Assembly: GCA_021234155.1 (NCBI GenBank)
Contig: JAJEKV010000051.1
Span: 2,790,754 to 2,854,753, forward strand
Direction: 5' to 3'
DNA from: Isoetes taiwanensis
Lineage: Eukaryota; Streptophyta; Lycopodiopsida; Isoetales; Isoetaceae
DNA length: 64,000 nucleotides
Part shown: positions 1-12,452 of the stretch, in pieces
Numbering within the stretch: position 1 is the first letter of the stretch
How the letters are laid out: the number at the start of each line of letters is the position of its first letter
Notes under the pieces: model-generated
What the model saw: the letters and a program-made list of their open reading frames with translations, nothing else
What the model was told of the DNA's origin: nothing
The model's database searches: none
Translations under genes and position numbers: made by a program

Positions 1-340
1 AATGGTCATTCTATTGATGGATTTATGCTCTAAATTGATTATGATATCTTGAGCCTTATGCCAATAGAATTGAAAATCATGGTAACCAGTTAGATTTGGG
101 GCCAAGAAATTGGTTCTCTTCTGATGGTACAACCTTGAGTTCAATTTGAGAAGTTTAAAAATGTTGAGCACGTCATTATTCCAAATGCTTATAATCTTAT
201 ACTTTATGATACAAAACTTTATGATACTTTAAATGCTTATAATCTTATACTTTATGATACAAAACTAGAGATTAATTGAGATGTTTATAATGCTAAAAAT
301 ATTTGTTATTCCAGTTTTCTTTCTAGTTAATGTCTACCTC

Positions 341-404
341 AGGGCAAAAGGATACAATTGGTGATCAGCGATGAGCTGAGAGACCCAATGTACCTTTTGG
401 CCCT
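341..404 (+). repeat. A-type foldback, copy 1
   Basis: Imperfect inverted repeat. The 5' arm starts AGGGCAAAAGG and the 3' arm ends CCTTTTGGCCCT. The stem is about 20 bp with a few one-base bulges and the loop is about 20 nt. It follows a pyrimidine-rich tract and is followed by TTACC, TGCTAAT and TGCAGGTA, the pattern shared by all copies. Confidence 0.75.
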
Positions 405-525
405 TGCACATTTACCATTATCATGCTAATTGTGTATTGATTGGCTGCAGGTACGGGTTCTCTCCTCCAATTGTCTCTTATTTGCTGTTAGAGTTGGCGT
501 TAACGTGGAGATGGAATTACTGGAA

Positions 526-800
526 GCGTAACTAAAGCTACACTTACTTTGTATCTTTTTTTAACTTGACACATAGATGGGAATAATTTACAAGTAATAC
601 TTTATGTCTTTATTTTGATCATACAGCGTAACAAAAGCTACACTTACTTTGTACCTTTATTTTTTTACTTGACACATAGATGGGAATAATTTACAGTAAT
701 ACTTTATGTTTTTATTTGGATCATACATTGGAATAATCTACAGTAATATTTTACGTCTACATTTTATATCTCTACTTTGATCATACATTGTTATAATCTA
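526..800 (+). repeat. Tandem repeat of about 100 bp
   Basis: The unit begins GCGTAACWAAAGCTACAC and includes ACATAGATGGGAATAATTTAC. Two full units (starting at 526 and 626) and a degenerate third are visible. The same array recurs at 4137-4410 in the partner duplication. Confidence 0.8.
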
Positions 801-1011
801 CAGATTAATGCATAGATCTTCTAAAATAATGCTTTGCTACTTTATTGTTCTACCTTCATAACTAATATACGTGTTTGAGGTAATGTGCCTTCCAGTTGTG
901 GCCTGGGTAACGCCAGGATGGATATGTGTTGGGTAATCTTTGCCTTGAACGAATACGGTTTAGTAAAATGTTTTTACTATAATCTGTTAGTAGTCTTGGT
1001 GAAGATGTATC

Positions 1012-1020
1012 GAAGAAGAA
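1012..1020 (+). repeat. Short GAA tract (3 repeats)
   Basis: Junction tract. The left flank equals the left flank of the longer array at 4625, but the sequence to the right differs completely between the two sites. Confidence 0.8.
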
Positions 1021-1602
1021 ATCGGGATTTCCATTTGCTGGAGATATCTGGCATGCACAATTGGTTGGCGTTACCTATGTAAGTTTTAGATAGCTCTACT
1101 TTTTGATATGTTTACGAAGTTATCTCTTCTGATATCTTTATGGAGTTATCTAGCATATGAATCTTTTTTGTTACCCTAATGGAGTGATCTGGCAAACGAA
1201 TCTCTTATACAAACCAGGTCAGTTTGTTTATTAATGCTCTTTTATAAGACTTTAGGTTCTGATAGCAATTGTTATGGTTAATACTGTAACGGGCTATTTA
1301 TGGCACTTAAGGGCCCACTATGCCCAGTGTGCCTCACCTTCAAAAAATCCTGATAATTTGTCAGGTCTTGAACTAGTCCACTGTGCTAGTTCTCGACTTA
1401 TCTGCTACAGCGGATATGGTATTTGGGCAACTGCACCTTATACTACTTAAATACAGATGATAAAATAACTTGTTAATGATTTAAAGATTCTATGAATCTA
1501 TTTTATTCTGGAGTAAGGAAGTAGGACCCCTCTTTTTATGGGGGGGGTCCTACTCTCCTTATAAAAAGAGGTATCCTACATCCTGAGGGAGGGATTGTGG
1601 GA
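1021..1602 (+). repeat. GAA-bounded block, divergent copy 1 (582 bp)
   Basis: This is an older, longer version of the ~475-bp block seen at 34.5, 40, 43.3, 47.8, 55 and 58.7 kb. It begins after a short GAA tract with the 'tccatttgctggagatatctgg' motif region (1030-1051) and ends in GGGAGGGATTGTGGGAG before a long GAA array. The double hairpin lies at about 1514-1580. Confidence 0.75.
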
Positions 1603-1642
1603 GAAGAAGAAGAAGAAGAAGAAGAAGAAGAAGAAGAAGAAG
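1603..1642 (+). repeat. GAA array, about 13 repeats
   Basis: The left flank is the GATTGTGGGAG end of the block. The right flank (GAGGATATTCTCTTC) resembles the right flanks at 31.94, 35.06 and 51.2 kb. Confidence 0.95.
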
Positions 1643-3609
1643 AGGATATTCTCTTCTGGTCTTCTCTTCTTTGAGATGATAGAATGGTATAAAGGCAAGC
1701 TGATGGAATATAGCTTGGGACTTTGGAAAACAAAGAAGCTTGGTACCTTGGAACCATCATAATGCTGTTTTTCTAAGACTATTGCCATGGAAACATTCAT
1801 GGGGGCATCATGGTTTATTAATGGATAATTTATGGTAGGGGGGATTTATGGTTACCTTAGGGGGCCAAATTTCCTCATAATGAAGAAGAGAATACTCTCT
1901 TTTGATTTTGCAAATCATTGGAAAGAGACCAGATCTCGACATGTCCCAAAACGTAATGTGGGCATGCTTGCATGTAATATTTTATAACACATGGTTTAAT
2001 AGGATTTTACTATAAAAAGATTATGCATAAGAAAAAGACCAAGATATGGTTTAATAGGATTTTCCTATATACAAAGCTTAGGCATACGAAAAGGACAAAG
2101 ATACTATGGTTGTATATGGATACACGTGAAAGCAAAGGAGAATTATATTGTTGTTACATGGTTTAACTTTTATGAAAAGGCAAAAAGCTCTTTTAAAGTA
2201 TTCGGGACTACTTTGAGATAAGCAAAGAAGCCCTTTCAAAATTGGCACTTTGCACTTAACATCGTTTGTGGGGCCGTTAGCGTATATGGCAAAAGCTTGT
2301 GATACAAGGACATAGCAACAATAAAGGAGCCGATGGCATCTTTACTTGGTGTTTAAAACCTTAATAGTGCGGAGGCTTGGCGCCTAATGGCCGCCTATAT
2401 GACTTGCTTCTTTTAGTACTGGGATCAGAACTGCAGATCGATGCCAGATTCCATTTGTTCTTTGCACAAAGATAAGTTTCATGGCTTCAAAAAGCAGATT
2501 AAAACCTTGGCGGCAAAAGATATCTGCTCGTAGCTAATTCTGGTGATCCAAACATACATAAATAGTTCCGGATTTGTTGTATATAAACAGATTTATGCAC
2601 AGTGATTCATCCTGGATGATGCCGGCGGATTATATCATGTTTTTTGCAATGGTGCTTCCCTATAAATGATTCGTTGATGGCTGTAGGATCCCTAATATAG
2701 CCTCTGGCTGGGTATAACAGAGATCTGATACATATGAGGGAAGAGCATTCCATCAAAATTTTATTTGCAAGCTTTGTGCTCCAGCGACTAGGTCTCAAAA
2801 GCTTTGCTCAGTTATTTGATGTCGTATTATCTAGAAGAGCTATGACCGAATATGTGGAGCATACACAGAAATTGCTGATTGCAAGACATGTTGGTTCCCA
2901 TGCCAGAAGAACAACGACTAGGTATGGCTGATTGATGCCTTAAAAAAAGTTGATGTGATCTTAGTGATATTTTCTTAGTTGTTAAAAATTAGATTTGATG
3001 AATGTGGCATATAACAGCCTCTAAGCCCTGGGCTTTAAACAAGAAATTGACTCAATATCTTTCTAAAGCAAAGACAAAAGCAAATGCTTTGGTTCTCAAG
3101 ATTGATGAGTAGGCAAAGATCAGAAAAATGCATCCCTAATGTTTGGAGGTTTCCAACCGAGGATGCAAAGACAAGTTATTATGGTACCAAGGCTTCTATT
3201 CGTGTCCGGGCTAAAATATCCTGTTAATCCAATTAGTTCTATGCTCGTTGAGTGTGCTACATATATGTCCTTTCTTATAGAGGTATTATTTTGTGCTTGA
3301 TAGCATATTTGATTTTTTAAAGGCATAAGAGATAGAATTAAAATACACCTTCTTCATGGAGAAATAGTATACTTATTAGGCGTAAGTTGATCCGTGTATT
3401 GAAAGGTGATTCTCGCTTCATACAAAATCTGTTTGGTTGTTCCATATGCCGGAATATATGCTACAAATAGTGTGTGACATTGGGCTAATGCTTAAAGAAA
3501 ATCCTACATGCACAACAAACAGATCACCACTTACCTAGTTCTCTAGGATTTGAAAAGGATTATTTGTTCTACTCCCCGATAAAAGCACATCTACTTTTCT
3601 ACAAGCTAA
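1643..3609. other. Unit body without a recognised gene
   Basis: AT-rich sequence with short ORFs only. It contains a degenerate GGCGCC...GCCGCC motif (about 2371-2395) that recurs in other unit bodies, and several CAG|GT-like splice signals. No coding gene can be supported. Confidence 0.6.
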
Positions 3610-3951
3610 AATGGTCATTCTATTGATGGATTTATGCTCTAAATTGATTATGATATCTTGAGCCTTATGCCAATAGAATTGAAAATCATGGTAACCAGCT
3701 AGATTTGGGGCCAAGAAATTGGTTTCTCTTCGATGGTACAACCTTGAGTTCAATTTGAGAAGTTTAAAAATGTTGAGCACGTCATTATTCCAAATGCTTA
3801 TAATCTTATACTTTATGATACAAAACTTTATGATACTTTAAATGCTTATAATCTTATACTTTATGATACAAAACTAGAGATTAATTGAGATGTTTATAAT
3901 GCTAAAAATATTTGTTATTCCAGCTTTTCTTTCTAGTTAATGTTCACCTCG

Positions 3952-4018
3952 TAGGCAAAAGGATACAATTGGTGATCGGGCGATGAGTCGAGAGACCCAA
4001 TGTACCTTTTGGCCTCTT
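3952..4018 (+). repeat. A-type foldback, copy 2
   Basis: Same foldback as 341-404. The loop and the base of the stem are altered at the positions that read CAG/CTG in copy 1. Confidence 0.65.
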
Positions 4019-4136
4019 GCACATTTACCATTATCATGCTAATTGTGTATTGATTGGTCAGCAGTACCGGTTCTCTCCTCCAATTGTCTCTTATTTGTCG
4101 TTAGAGTTGGCGCTAACGGAGATGGAATTATCGGAA

Positions 4137-4410
4137 GTTTAACTAAAGCTACACTTACTTTGTATCTTTTTTTAACTTGACACATAGATGGGAATAATTT
4201 ACAAGTAATACTTTATGTCTTTATTTTGATCATACAGCGTAACAAAAGCTACACTTACTTTGTACCTTTATTTTTTTACTTGACACATAGATGGGAATAA
4301 TTTACAAAGAATACTTTTATGTTTTTATTTGGATCATACATTGGAATAATCTACAGTAATATTTTACGTCTACATTTTATATCTCTACTTTGATCATACA
4401 TTGTTATAAT
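4137..4410 (+). repeat. Tandem repeat of about 100 bp, second array
   Basis: Duplicate of the minisatellite at 526-800; units start near 4137 and 4237. Confidence 0.8.
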
Positions 4411-4624
4411 CTACAGATTAATGCATAGATCTTCTAAAATAATGCTTTGCTACTTTATTGTTCTACCTTCATAACTAATATACGTGTTTGAGGTAATGTG
4501 CCTTCCAGTTGTGGCCTGGGTAACGCCAGGATGGATATGTGTTGGGTAATCTTTGCCTTGAACGAATACGGTTTAGTAAAATGTTTTTACTATAATCTGT
4601 TAGTAGTCTTGGTGAAGATGTATC

Positions 4625-4675
4625 GAAGAAGAAGAAGAAGAAGAAGAAGAAGAAGAAGAAGAAGAAGAAGAAGAA
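4625..4675 (+). repeat. GAA array, 17 repeats
   Basis: It replaces the 3-repeat tract of the sister copy (1012-1020). The right flank (ATTCTTGGTATTTTG) is not shared with that sister. Confidence 0.95.
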
Positions 4676-4778
4676 ATTCTTGGTATTTTGAAGATCAACA
4701 AAAAAATTACGAAGTTGTACACATGGCGTTACTCATGAAACAAACATCAAGGCAACTTGGGCAGCCTAGGTATGTCCA

Positions 4779-6948
4779 TGACATTCTGTTGCAATTGGAA
4801 TGACCTTAGAATATGACTAGATTATGTGTGATAGACTATAAATCTTTGAGTTTTTAATGTGTAGTACTACTATGATGTCTTAGACATATAAAATACTTGG
4901 TGGATAATGATTTAATATGGTGACACCATGCAAGATTCAAGGTCATGGGAAAATAATATATTATAAAGATTCTTTGTATATGGTTTATTTAATATTGTAG
5001 GCTAAATATTCGGTGGGCCACATGGCATTACTCTAAATGGATTCTCAAGCTTTTTGCATTTTTCAAGGAAAGATTTTGGCACCCAAAATATGATGGGACT
5101 CCACTTACGAAGTAATAGGATGCTACTTTACTTACATGATCATAATTGCATGGTACGTTGGTGAAATTGTAGTGTTAGAATGCAATTGCTTTATGGATAT
5201 TGGTCTTTGTGGATTCCGGAGGCAAAAAATACTATTGGGCTTCGAAAGTGCTTTGATACCAAAACCAAATATTTAGCGCCTTGCAGGATAGTGGCCTTAC
5301 CCGGTTCCCGATCTGCATGTTCACATGCCGTCGGGGCTTAGAGCTCATACTCTGCTTTGCACAAATCATGGACCTTGAAGCTTAGGTGATACGTTTCCAT
5401 TGGGCGGCCTGTTCGTTAGTGGAGATGTGGTCCTAGATAAGCATTTGATACCATTCTTGAGCATAGTGTAGGCTTCAACAATCAAATGCTGCTCATATTA
5501 TGGAGATACAAGCGGAAAGAATGATTCATGGAGATGCATGGAGCTAGGAGCAGATAATAACTGGGCCTCCTCATATTCAGGTTTGGATCTCATATTTTAG
5601 ATGGACTGGTTAATCATTTGGTGATTCAGTCACTGCTTAAAATGGTGAATATGTGCTTACAGCAGAATACATGAATGGGTTGATGGCCACATAGTATATT
5701 CACGCTTTGATGAGGCTGATATCGTTTAACTGTTTAACTCTATAGAGATATATCCAAAAAATGTTCCTGATTAAATGGGAAGAGTTAAGATATGCTTTGT
5801 TCTTGTAGGTCTGCTGCAAAAAAGCTAGGTTAGATGTGCCCATGAAAGCTCTTCCTTTGTGTTGCAGTCTGCCTGTTTAGGGTACAAATGTCACTTGCAT
5901 GCGCCTTTATGTTCACCTTGCAGCGTAGATAGATAAGTTTTCTTGTGTAGGCTGCTTGCTTTTGCCTTTTGCATGCATATGGTTAAATTGTCATTTTATC
6001 AGATAACTATTTGCTCAGTTTGGCAAGTTTTTGTGGCTCACTTGTGCTGGATTTTAGCTAGGCTTAGCCCTTAGACGTCAGCTTAGGTGTATTTATTTGT
6101 TTGCTCCTTAGATGGTTCCCTTTTCTTTTGGTTCATGCATCTACAAGAAAACAATTGTAAAGGTAAAAATGCTGCTTGTAATGGGCTATGTTTGATCTGT
6201 GGTAATGGTTTCCATGGACCTGTTGGTCTATGTTAATACCTACAGTTTATGGGCCAGCAATAGTTAAGCTATCTGTTTTTGCTAGCGATGAGCTTTTAAG
6301 AAATGAGGTGATCTACTTTCATCCAAGTGTCTTAATATTTTATGTCGATTGCCTTACCTTGCTAAAGTGCAGCATTTATGGACATTAAATGACTATAAGT
6401 CCAAGGGAGGCTATCATACGACAAAGTTTTTTGCATATTTTGGCTTGATATGCTTCTAATAATTCAGATGTAATGGTATCTGTAGAAAGCGTTTCCAAGC
6501 TTTCATACATGGTTTAAAATAGCTGGTTACTTATTATATGTGCTGGGATCTTACATGATAAACTAGAGTTGAAGGGCGAAGAGCCAGAAAGTCTAAATGC
6601 TTACCTGTCATCCCTTGCTACGTTACCATATTTTGCTAACTGTAGTATTGTTTGGGTGCAGGTAACCTAGGCTTTCTCTACTTGGAGTTTGTCATTGTTT
6701 TCATATGCATACGGGTGCATTTTGAGACGATAGTACTGCTGTTGCAATTGAAGAAGACTATGATACTGGTCTCTATTTGGTGAGATCTTTTCAAATTCAG
6801 CTTAATGTATTATTTGGGTTATTAAATAATACAACAGAACTTGAAAACAGAATCAGTATGGTGTATGCTGAAATTGTAAAAAATAGAGGGGCACTATTTT
6901 GCTGCTTTTCAATAGAAAGTTTTGAATAAAAATCATATATGCTGTTAA
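4779..6948 (+). repeat. 2170-bp tandem duplication, copy 1
   Basis: Directly followed by a near-identical copy (6949-9114) at an offset of 2170 bp. Only a few differences are visible, so the duplication is recent. It contains degenerate exon-like stretches ending CAG|GT (for example near 5580), a GCGCC...GGCC motif near 5278, and a B-type foldback at 6571-6668. No intact ORF of gene length. Confidence 0.95.
6571..6668 (+). repeat. B-type foldback and splice-like motif, copy 1
   Basis: Starts GAAGGGCGAAGAGCC and is followed by TTACC, TGCTAAC and GGGTGCAGGTAACC in the order and spacing of the A-type module. The stem is weaker than in A-type. Likely a divergent homologue. Confidence 0.55.
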
Positions 6949-9114
6949 TGACATTCTGTTGCAATTGGAATGACCTTAGAATATGACTAGATTATGTGTG
7001 ATAGACTATAAATCTTTGAGTTTTTAATGTGTAGTACTACTATGATGTCTTAGACATATAAAATACTTGGTGGATAATGATTTAATATGGTGACACCATG
7101 CAAGATTCAAGGTCATGGGAAAATAATATATTATAAAGATTCTTTGTATATGGTTTATTTAATATTGTAGGCTAAATATTCGGTGGGCCACATGGCATTA
7201 CTCTAAATGGATTCTCAAGCTTTTTGCATTTTTCAAGGAAAGATTTTGGCACCCAAAATATGATGGGACTCCACTTACGAAGTAATAGGATGCTACTTTA
7301 CTTACATGATCATAATTGCATGGTACGTTGGTGAAATTGTAGTGTTAGAATGCAATTGCTTTATGGATATTGGTCTTTGTGGATTCCGGAGGCAAAAAAT
7401 ACTATTGGGCTTCGAAAGTGCTTTGATACCAAAACCAAATATTTAGCGCCTTGCAGGATAGTGGCCTTACCCGGTTCCCGATCTGCATGTTCACATGCCG
7501 TCGGGGCTTAGAGCTCATACTCTGCTTTGCACAAATCATGGACCTTGAAGCTTAGGTGATACGTTTCCATTGGGCGGCCTGTTCGTTAGTGGAGATGTGG
7601 TCCTAGATAAGCATTTGATACCATTCTTGAGCATAGTGTAGGCTTCAACAATCAAATGCTGCTCATATTATGGAGATACAAGCGGAAAGAATGATTCATG
7701 GAGATGCATGGAGCTAGGAGCAGATAATAACTGGGCCTCCTCATATTCAGGTTTGGATCTCATATTTTAGATGGACTGGTTAATCATTTGGTGATTCAGT
7801 CACTGCTTAAAATGGTGAATATGTGCTTACAGCAAAATACATGAATGGGTTGATGGCCACATAGTATATTCACGCTTTGATGAGGCTGATATCGTTTAAC
7901 TGTTTAACTCTATAGAGATATATCCAAAAAATGTTCCTGATTAAATGGGAAGAGTTAAGATATGCTTTGTTCTTGTAGGTCTGCTGCAAAAAAGCTAGGT
8001 TAGATGTGCCCATGAAAGCTCTTCCTTTGTGTTGCAGTCTGCCTGTTTAGGGTACAAATGTCACTTGCATGCGCCTTTATGTTCACCTTGCAGCGTAGAT
8101 AGATAAGTTTTCTTGTGTAGGCTGCTTGCTTTTGCCTTTTGCATGCATATGGTTAAATTGTCATTTTATCAGATAACTATTTGCTCAGTTTGGCAAGTTT
8201 TTGTGGCTCACTTGTGCTGGATTTTAGCTAGGCTTAGCCCTTAGACGTCAGCTTAGGTGTATTTATTTGTTTGCTCCTTAGATGGTTCCCTTTTCTTTTG
8301 GTTCATGCATCTACAAGAAAACAATTGTAAAGGTAAAAATGCTGCTTGTAATGGGCTATGTTTGATCTGTGGTAATGGTTTCCATGGACCTGTTGGTCTA
8401 TGTTAATACCTACAGTTTATGGGCCAGCAATAGTTAAGCTATCTGTTTTTGCTAGCGATGAGCTTTTAAGAAATGAGGTGATCTACTTTCATCCAAGTGT
8501 CTTAATATTTTATGTCGATTGCCTTACCTTGCTAAAGTGCAGCATTTATGGACATTAAATGACTATAAGTCCAAGGGAGGCTATCATACGACAAAGTTTT
8601 TTGCATATTTTGGCTTGATATGCTTCTAATAATTCAGATGTAATGGTATCTGTAGAAAGCGTTTCCAAGCTTTCATACATGGTTTAAAATAGCTGGTTAC
8701 TTATTATATGTGCTGGGATCTTACATGATAAACTAGAGTTGAAGGGCGAAGAGCCAGAAAGTCTAAATGCTTACCTGTCATCCCTTGCTACGTTACCATA
8801 TTTTGCTAACTGTAGTATTGTTTGGGTGCAGGTAACCTAGGCTTTCTCTACTTGGAGTTTGTCATTGTTTTCATATGCATACGGGTGCATTTTGAGACGA
8901 TAGTACTGCTGTTGCAATTGAAGAAGACTATGATAATGGTCTCTATTTGGTGAGATCTTTTCAAATTCAGCTTAATGTATTATTTGGGTTATTAAATAAT
9001 ACAACAGAACTTGAAAACAGAATCAGTATGGTGTATGCTGAAATTGTAAAAAAAATAGAGGGGCACTATTTTGCTTTTCAATAGAAAGTTTTGAATAAAA
9101 ATCATATATGCTGT
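6949..9114 (+). repeat. 2170-bp tandem duplication, copy 2
   Basis: Second copy of 4779-6948. It ends at ATATATGCTGTT, after which the sequence continues into the conserved stem and the 58-repeat GAA array. The joint with copy 1 (6948/6949) has no GAA tract, unlike most other joints in this window. Confidence 0.95.
8741..8838 (+). repeat. B-type foldback and splice-like motif, copy 2
   Basis: Duplicate of 6571-6668. Confidence 0.55.
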
Positions 9115-9164
9115 TTCAAAAGAAAGTTTAGAATAACTGGTTGAACGTCTTTGGTGCCTATGCT

Positions 9165-9186
9165 GTGGCCTGGTTAAAACCCAGGG
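9165..9186 (+). repeat. Conserved TGTGGCCTGG stem-loop
   Basis: CCTGG and CCCAGG pair around a short loop and are followed by GTGGATAT. The same small stem lies about 100-130 bp upstream of each GAA junction of this kind: 897, 4508, 12329, 16009, 18566, 31788, 34409, 37529, 39843, 43212, 47677, 51004, 54898 and 58539. Confidence 0.7.
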
Positions 9187-9272
9187 TGGATATGTAGGGC
9201 TGTTTTTTCCTTGAATGTAATCATAATATGTTTAAATAATATGTTTTGACGTAATCTGGGAAAGAACATATC

Positions 9273-9446
9273 GAAGAAGAAGAAGAAGAAGAAGAAGAAG
9301 AAGAAGAAGAAGAAGAAGAAGAAGAAGAAGAAGAAGAAGAAGAAGAAGAAGAAGAAGAAGAAGAAGAAGAAGAAGAAGAAGAAGAAGAAGAAGAAGAAGA
9401 AGAAGAAGAAGAAGAAGAAGAAGAAGAAGAAGAAGAAGAAGAAGAA
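9273..9446 (+). repeat. GAA array, 58 repeats (longest)
   Basis: Uninterrupted. The left flank is the conserved-stem module. The right flank (ATTGATTCTTCAAAAAAT) is identical to the right flank of the array at 13083, whose left flank is different. Confidence 0.97.
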
Positions 9447-12443
9447 ATTGATTCTTCAAAAAATATTGCACTGAAAATATTGCACTGAAATTGAGTGAGC
9501 CTAATTGAGCGAGGAACAAATTATTTGATGGATATGCTTGCATATCTTTGGCATGCTCCTATTTGTTCTACAATTGATGACTACTTTAGTTCTATGTCTT
9601 TGCATATGGATGCAATAATGTTATATTCTTTATAGGGAGAATATAGACCATTAAAGGAAAAGTGGCCTTTTGAGTTTACATAGGTCACACAAATATATGC
9701 CTTTATAGATTTTAAAGAGTCAATCTTGTACTTGGATTGGGTAAGAATTTATTGGTAGTCTTAATTTGAAGATCCAATGATGTGACGTTTCATATACTCC
9801 ATTGCAAAAAAGATCCTTGTAATTAATGTGCATGTCTCTTTTTTATAGTAGACACCTATGCATTTGACATATAAGTTGTTTGAGAACGTCAAAAAGCATT
9901 TATTTGTGGCGGCAACATGGCAAGGCTAAAAGCCAATTTCGTACATACACATACCAAGTTAAAAAAGTTAAAAAGGTAAAGGAGTTGTTGAGCTTTATTA
10001 AGGCATGGGCCGACGACCTATGCATAAAATGTGCCGCTAGGGTTTGATATACAAAAGTATTCTCATTTCAGTGGTGCAAATCCATGTATGGCGAGAAAGA
10101 CCTTGTATGCGCTGTTATGCAAAAATCCGGGCTCTGGGTAGCGGATCTAGTGCCAAAATGGATATTGTGGTTTTCGTGGCATTTTCGGCACTGCTTCGCT
10201 TCTGCTATAGAACAATATGAATAGGATTCCAAAAGCCAATTTTAGAAGAGCTATCCTTATCAGGTTTGATGTCTTCTATTCTATGGCTACGGTTAAAAGT
10301 TACACATTTAGGCCTTCCACAAAAATAGCTTAAATGTCATAGTTTTGTCTTGGATTTGCATATCTCAGATGCTGGTATATGATATCACGTTTCGTCTTCA
10401 AATGGAGAAGTGGCTCTGTTGCCAAAAGTAATACAGCTGGAGCTTGTGAGCAAATGCAAAATAATGGCTATAGGAGCGCCAATAACCAGGTTTGATATGT
10501 TTATTGGCTTGTCAATGAGATGGGAAAACGTTACTTCATCTCGCTTTAGTTTATAGTAGTATTAGTTATGCTTCATCTCAGATTGGCTATGAATGAAAAT
10601 AATCTGGCTTCTATTGTGAAAATAACAATAGGATATGGCCTTTATTGTGAAAATAACAGCAGGCTTTTGTTGTTGCTGGCTTTATTGGTAAATACATAAG
10701 TGGTTAATAAGCCTCAATAATAGAGTAGTGCCTCAATCTAAAGACCTCTATATATTGGGCTTCTGAAAGCAAACTGAGGTCCCAATAGGAAATGGTATTT
10801 CCTTTATTTAGAATCTGTACACATCATCATGGTATTTTATTGGCTACATAATGTGACCAGATACAAATGCCATTAGAAATACATGATTATGATGCCATTT
10901 GAAAGCCCAACTTGGTAATAAATGCTTGGGGCTGAATATGACGTTCCCATGCATATAATCCTCCCTTTTTGGTAGTGTTTACAGGAATTAGTTTTTGCCG
11001 TTGTGCAGGGACAAATAGGCTGCCTTGGTAACAAGCTATATCAATATTGTTGATGTTATGCATGCCACTAAATCCCAGTTTGTCATCACAGGTTTTAAGA
11101 TATGATAGTTTTATTATCATGGATATGGTTCTATCCCAATTCCTTTTGTGTGGAATAGAGGGTGTTTGAGCTTAGGATAGGTGACCTGCTGATGTTCACC
11201 CTTGTAAATGTATCTTTATAATGATTACAGGAAGTAAACTGATGGTTTAGCAGCCTTAGTCTATCTAAGAATAGTGCATACTGCTGAACTAATTTTATGC
11301 ACACTTGCTTGTGTTAAGGATATCTGATTGCTCAAACAATGAGGCCTGCTACAATAAAGACAAAGCTGTGGTAGGTTAGCTTGAGTTAATGATTCACTCT
11401 CTTATATTTTTTAGGGGTAATCTGAAACATAACAAGATCGTACCATGCTGTTTGGTAAGACAGCAGACATATACTTTTGTGTTCACTTGATACTACCCTA
11501 TCAAGCAAGAATTTGGCACTTTATTTGTGTCTTTATCAATTCATGTTCATGATATGATCAACTGGGCCAGTGTAAACAACCAATAATGGTTATATCTGTT
11601 TCTGTTAATTAAAGCTCTTAAGTCTTGTAACTCTAGTTTTGATCTAGAGGCATCTATTTACTGAAAATAATAGGTGAAGGGCGAAGAGCCAGAGTGTTCT
11701 ATAGCTTACCCGACGCCCCTTGTATAGTTACCATGAAACTTGCTAACTTATGCATTGTTTGGGTGCGAGTGCTTAGGAACACTCTCTCCGGGTTTTGTTT
11801 TCGGTAGGAACATGTGCACATTGGTGGTTCACGAAGATATGTGGCCAAGGTCATCATGCGAACAAATAAATTGGTGAGACCCGTGATTTGGGGTTGTTAC
11901 CATGAAAAAAGTGAGGCCTATCTTTGGCATAATGGTTTATGGCATTGCAATACTCCATTTTGAAACCGAAAATTGATCCAGATTTCCTTGGCTGATTTGC
12001 ATAATTGCATAATGTGAAAGAAACTTTTATTGTAAAGAACAATTGAATGACTTAGGAAAGAATTATTGATTTATTTATCTTCCAATGAATTAGTGAAATA
12101 CAAGTGGATTTTATTGAAATATTAAAGGCTCTTATGAACCAAAAAAATATATTATTGTACATGGAAATATATGAGTGAATGCAAATTATCTGTTAAGAAT
12201 TGGACTGAAATTCCTTTGACAATATATTCCAGAAACGTTACATATGAATTCTGTATTAGTATATGAGAAGTTGAGAAGAGTGATTACATTTGAATTATTA
12301 CTTATACATGGGAGTAAGAGTACCTCATGTGGCCTGGCTTAAAAACCCAGGGTAGATATTGGGAAACATGTGCTCACATTGAACGAAGTCGTTTAAATGT
12401 TTTTTAAACTTTAACTGTACATAGTCTTTGTGAGAACATCATC
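9447..12443 (+). repeat. 3.0-kb segmental duplication, copy 1
   Basis: Repeated at 13125-16126 (period about 3.68 kb). It contains an exon-like stretch at about 10072-10270, flanked by AG and CAG|GT and open for about 50 codons before a stop; in the partner an extra T shifts that frame. A C-type foldback lies at 11676-11770. No intact gene. Confidence 0.93.
11676..11770 (+). repeat. C-type foldback and splice-like motif, copy 1
   Basis: GAAGGGCGAAGAGCC at the left and GACGCCCCTTG at the right can pair at the base (about 7 bp with one bulge). TTACC and TGCTAAC follow. The terminal TGCAGGTA of the partner reads TGCGAGTG here. Confidence 0.55.
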
Positions 12444-12452
12444 GAAGAAGAA
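12444..12452 (+). repeat. Short GAA tract (3 repeats)
   Basis: Left flank shared with the 12-repeat array at 16127; the right flank starts the divergent block. Confidence 0.8.

Larger units (their letters stand above)
1..1011 (+). repeat. Segmental duplication, copy 1 (partner 3610-4624)
   Basis: This segment starts at the window edge and is repeated at 3610-4624 with a period of about 3.61 kb. The copies are colinear and differ mostly at CAG/CTG sites. It contains a 48-bp tandem duplication (183-278), an A-type foldback (341-404), 100-bp tandem repeats (526-800) and the conserved TGTGGCCTGG stem (897-918). It ends at a short GAA tract. No credible protein gene was seen. Confidence 0.9.
3610..4624 (+). 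repeat. Segmental duplication, copy 2 (partner 1-1011)
   Basis: Near-identical to 1-1011. Several CAG/CTG sites of copy 1 read differently here, for example TTGCTGTTA becomes TTGTCGTTA and TTACTGGAAG becomes TTATCGGAAG. It ends in a GAA array that is joined to a different right-hand sequence than in copy 1. Confidence 0.9.

Noticed and set aside
9232-9543. Long poly-Leu, poly-Ser, poly-Phe, poly-Arg and poly-Lys reading frames at all GAA arrays (also 18576-18911, 20496-20705, 43743-43981, 61259-61561)
   Set aside because: They are six-frame translations of GAA/TTC repeats without coding context, and their lengths change with repeat number between near-identical units.
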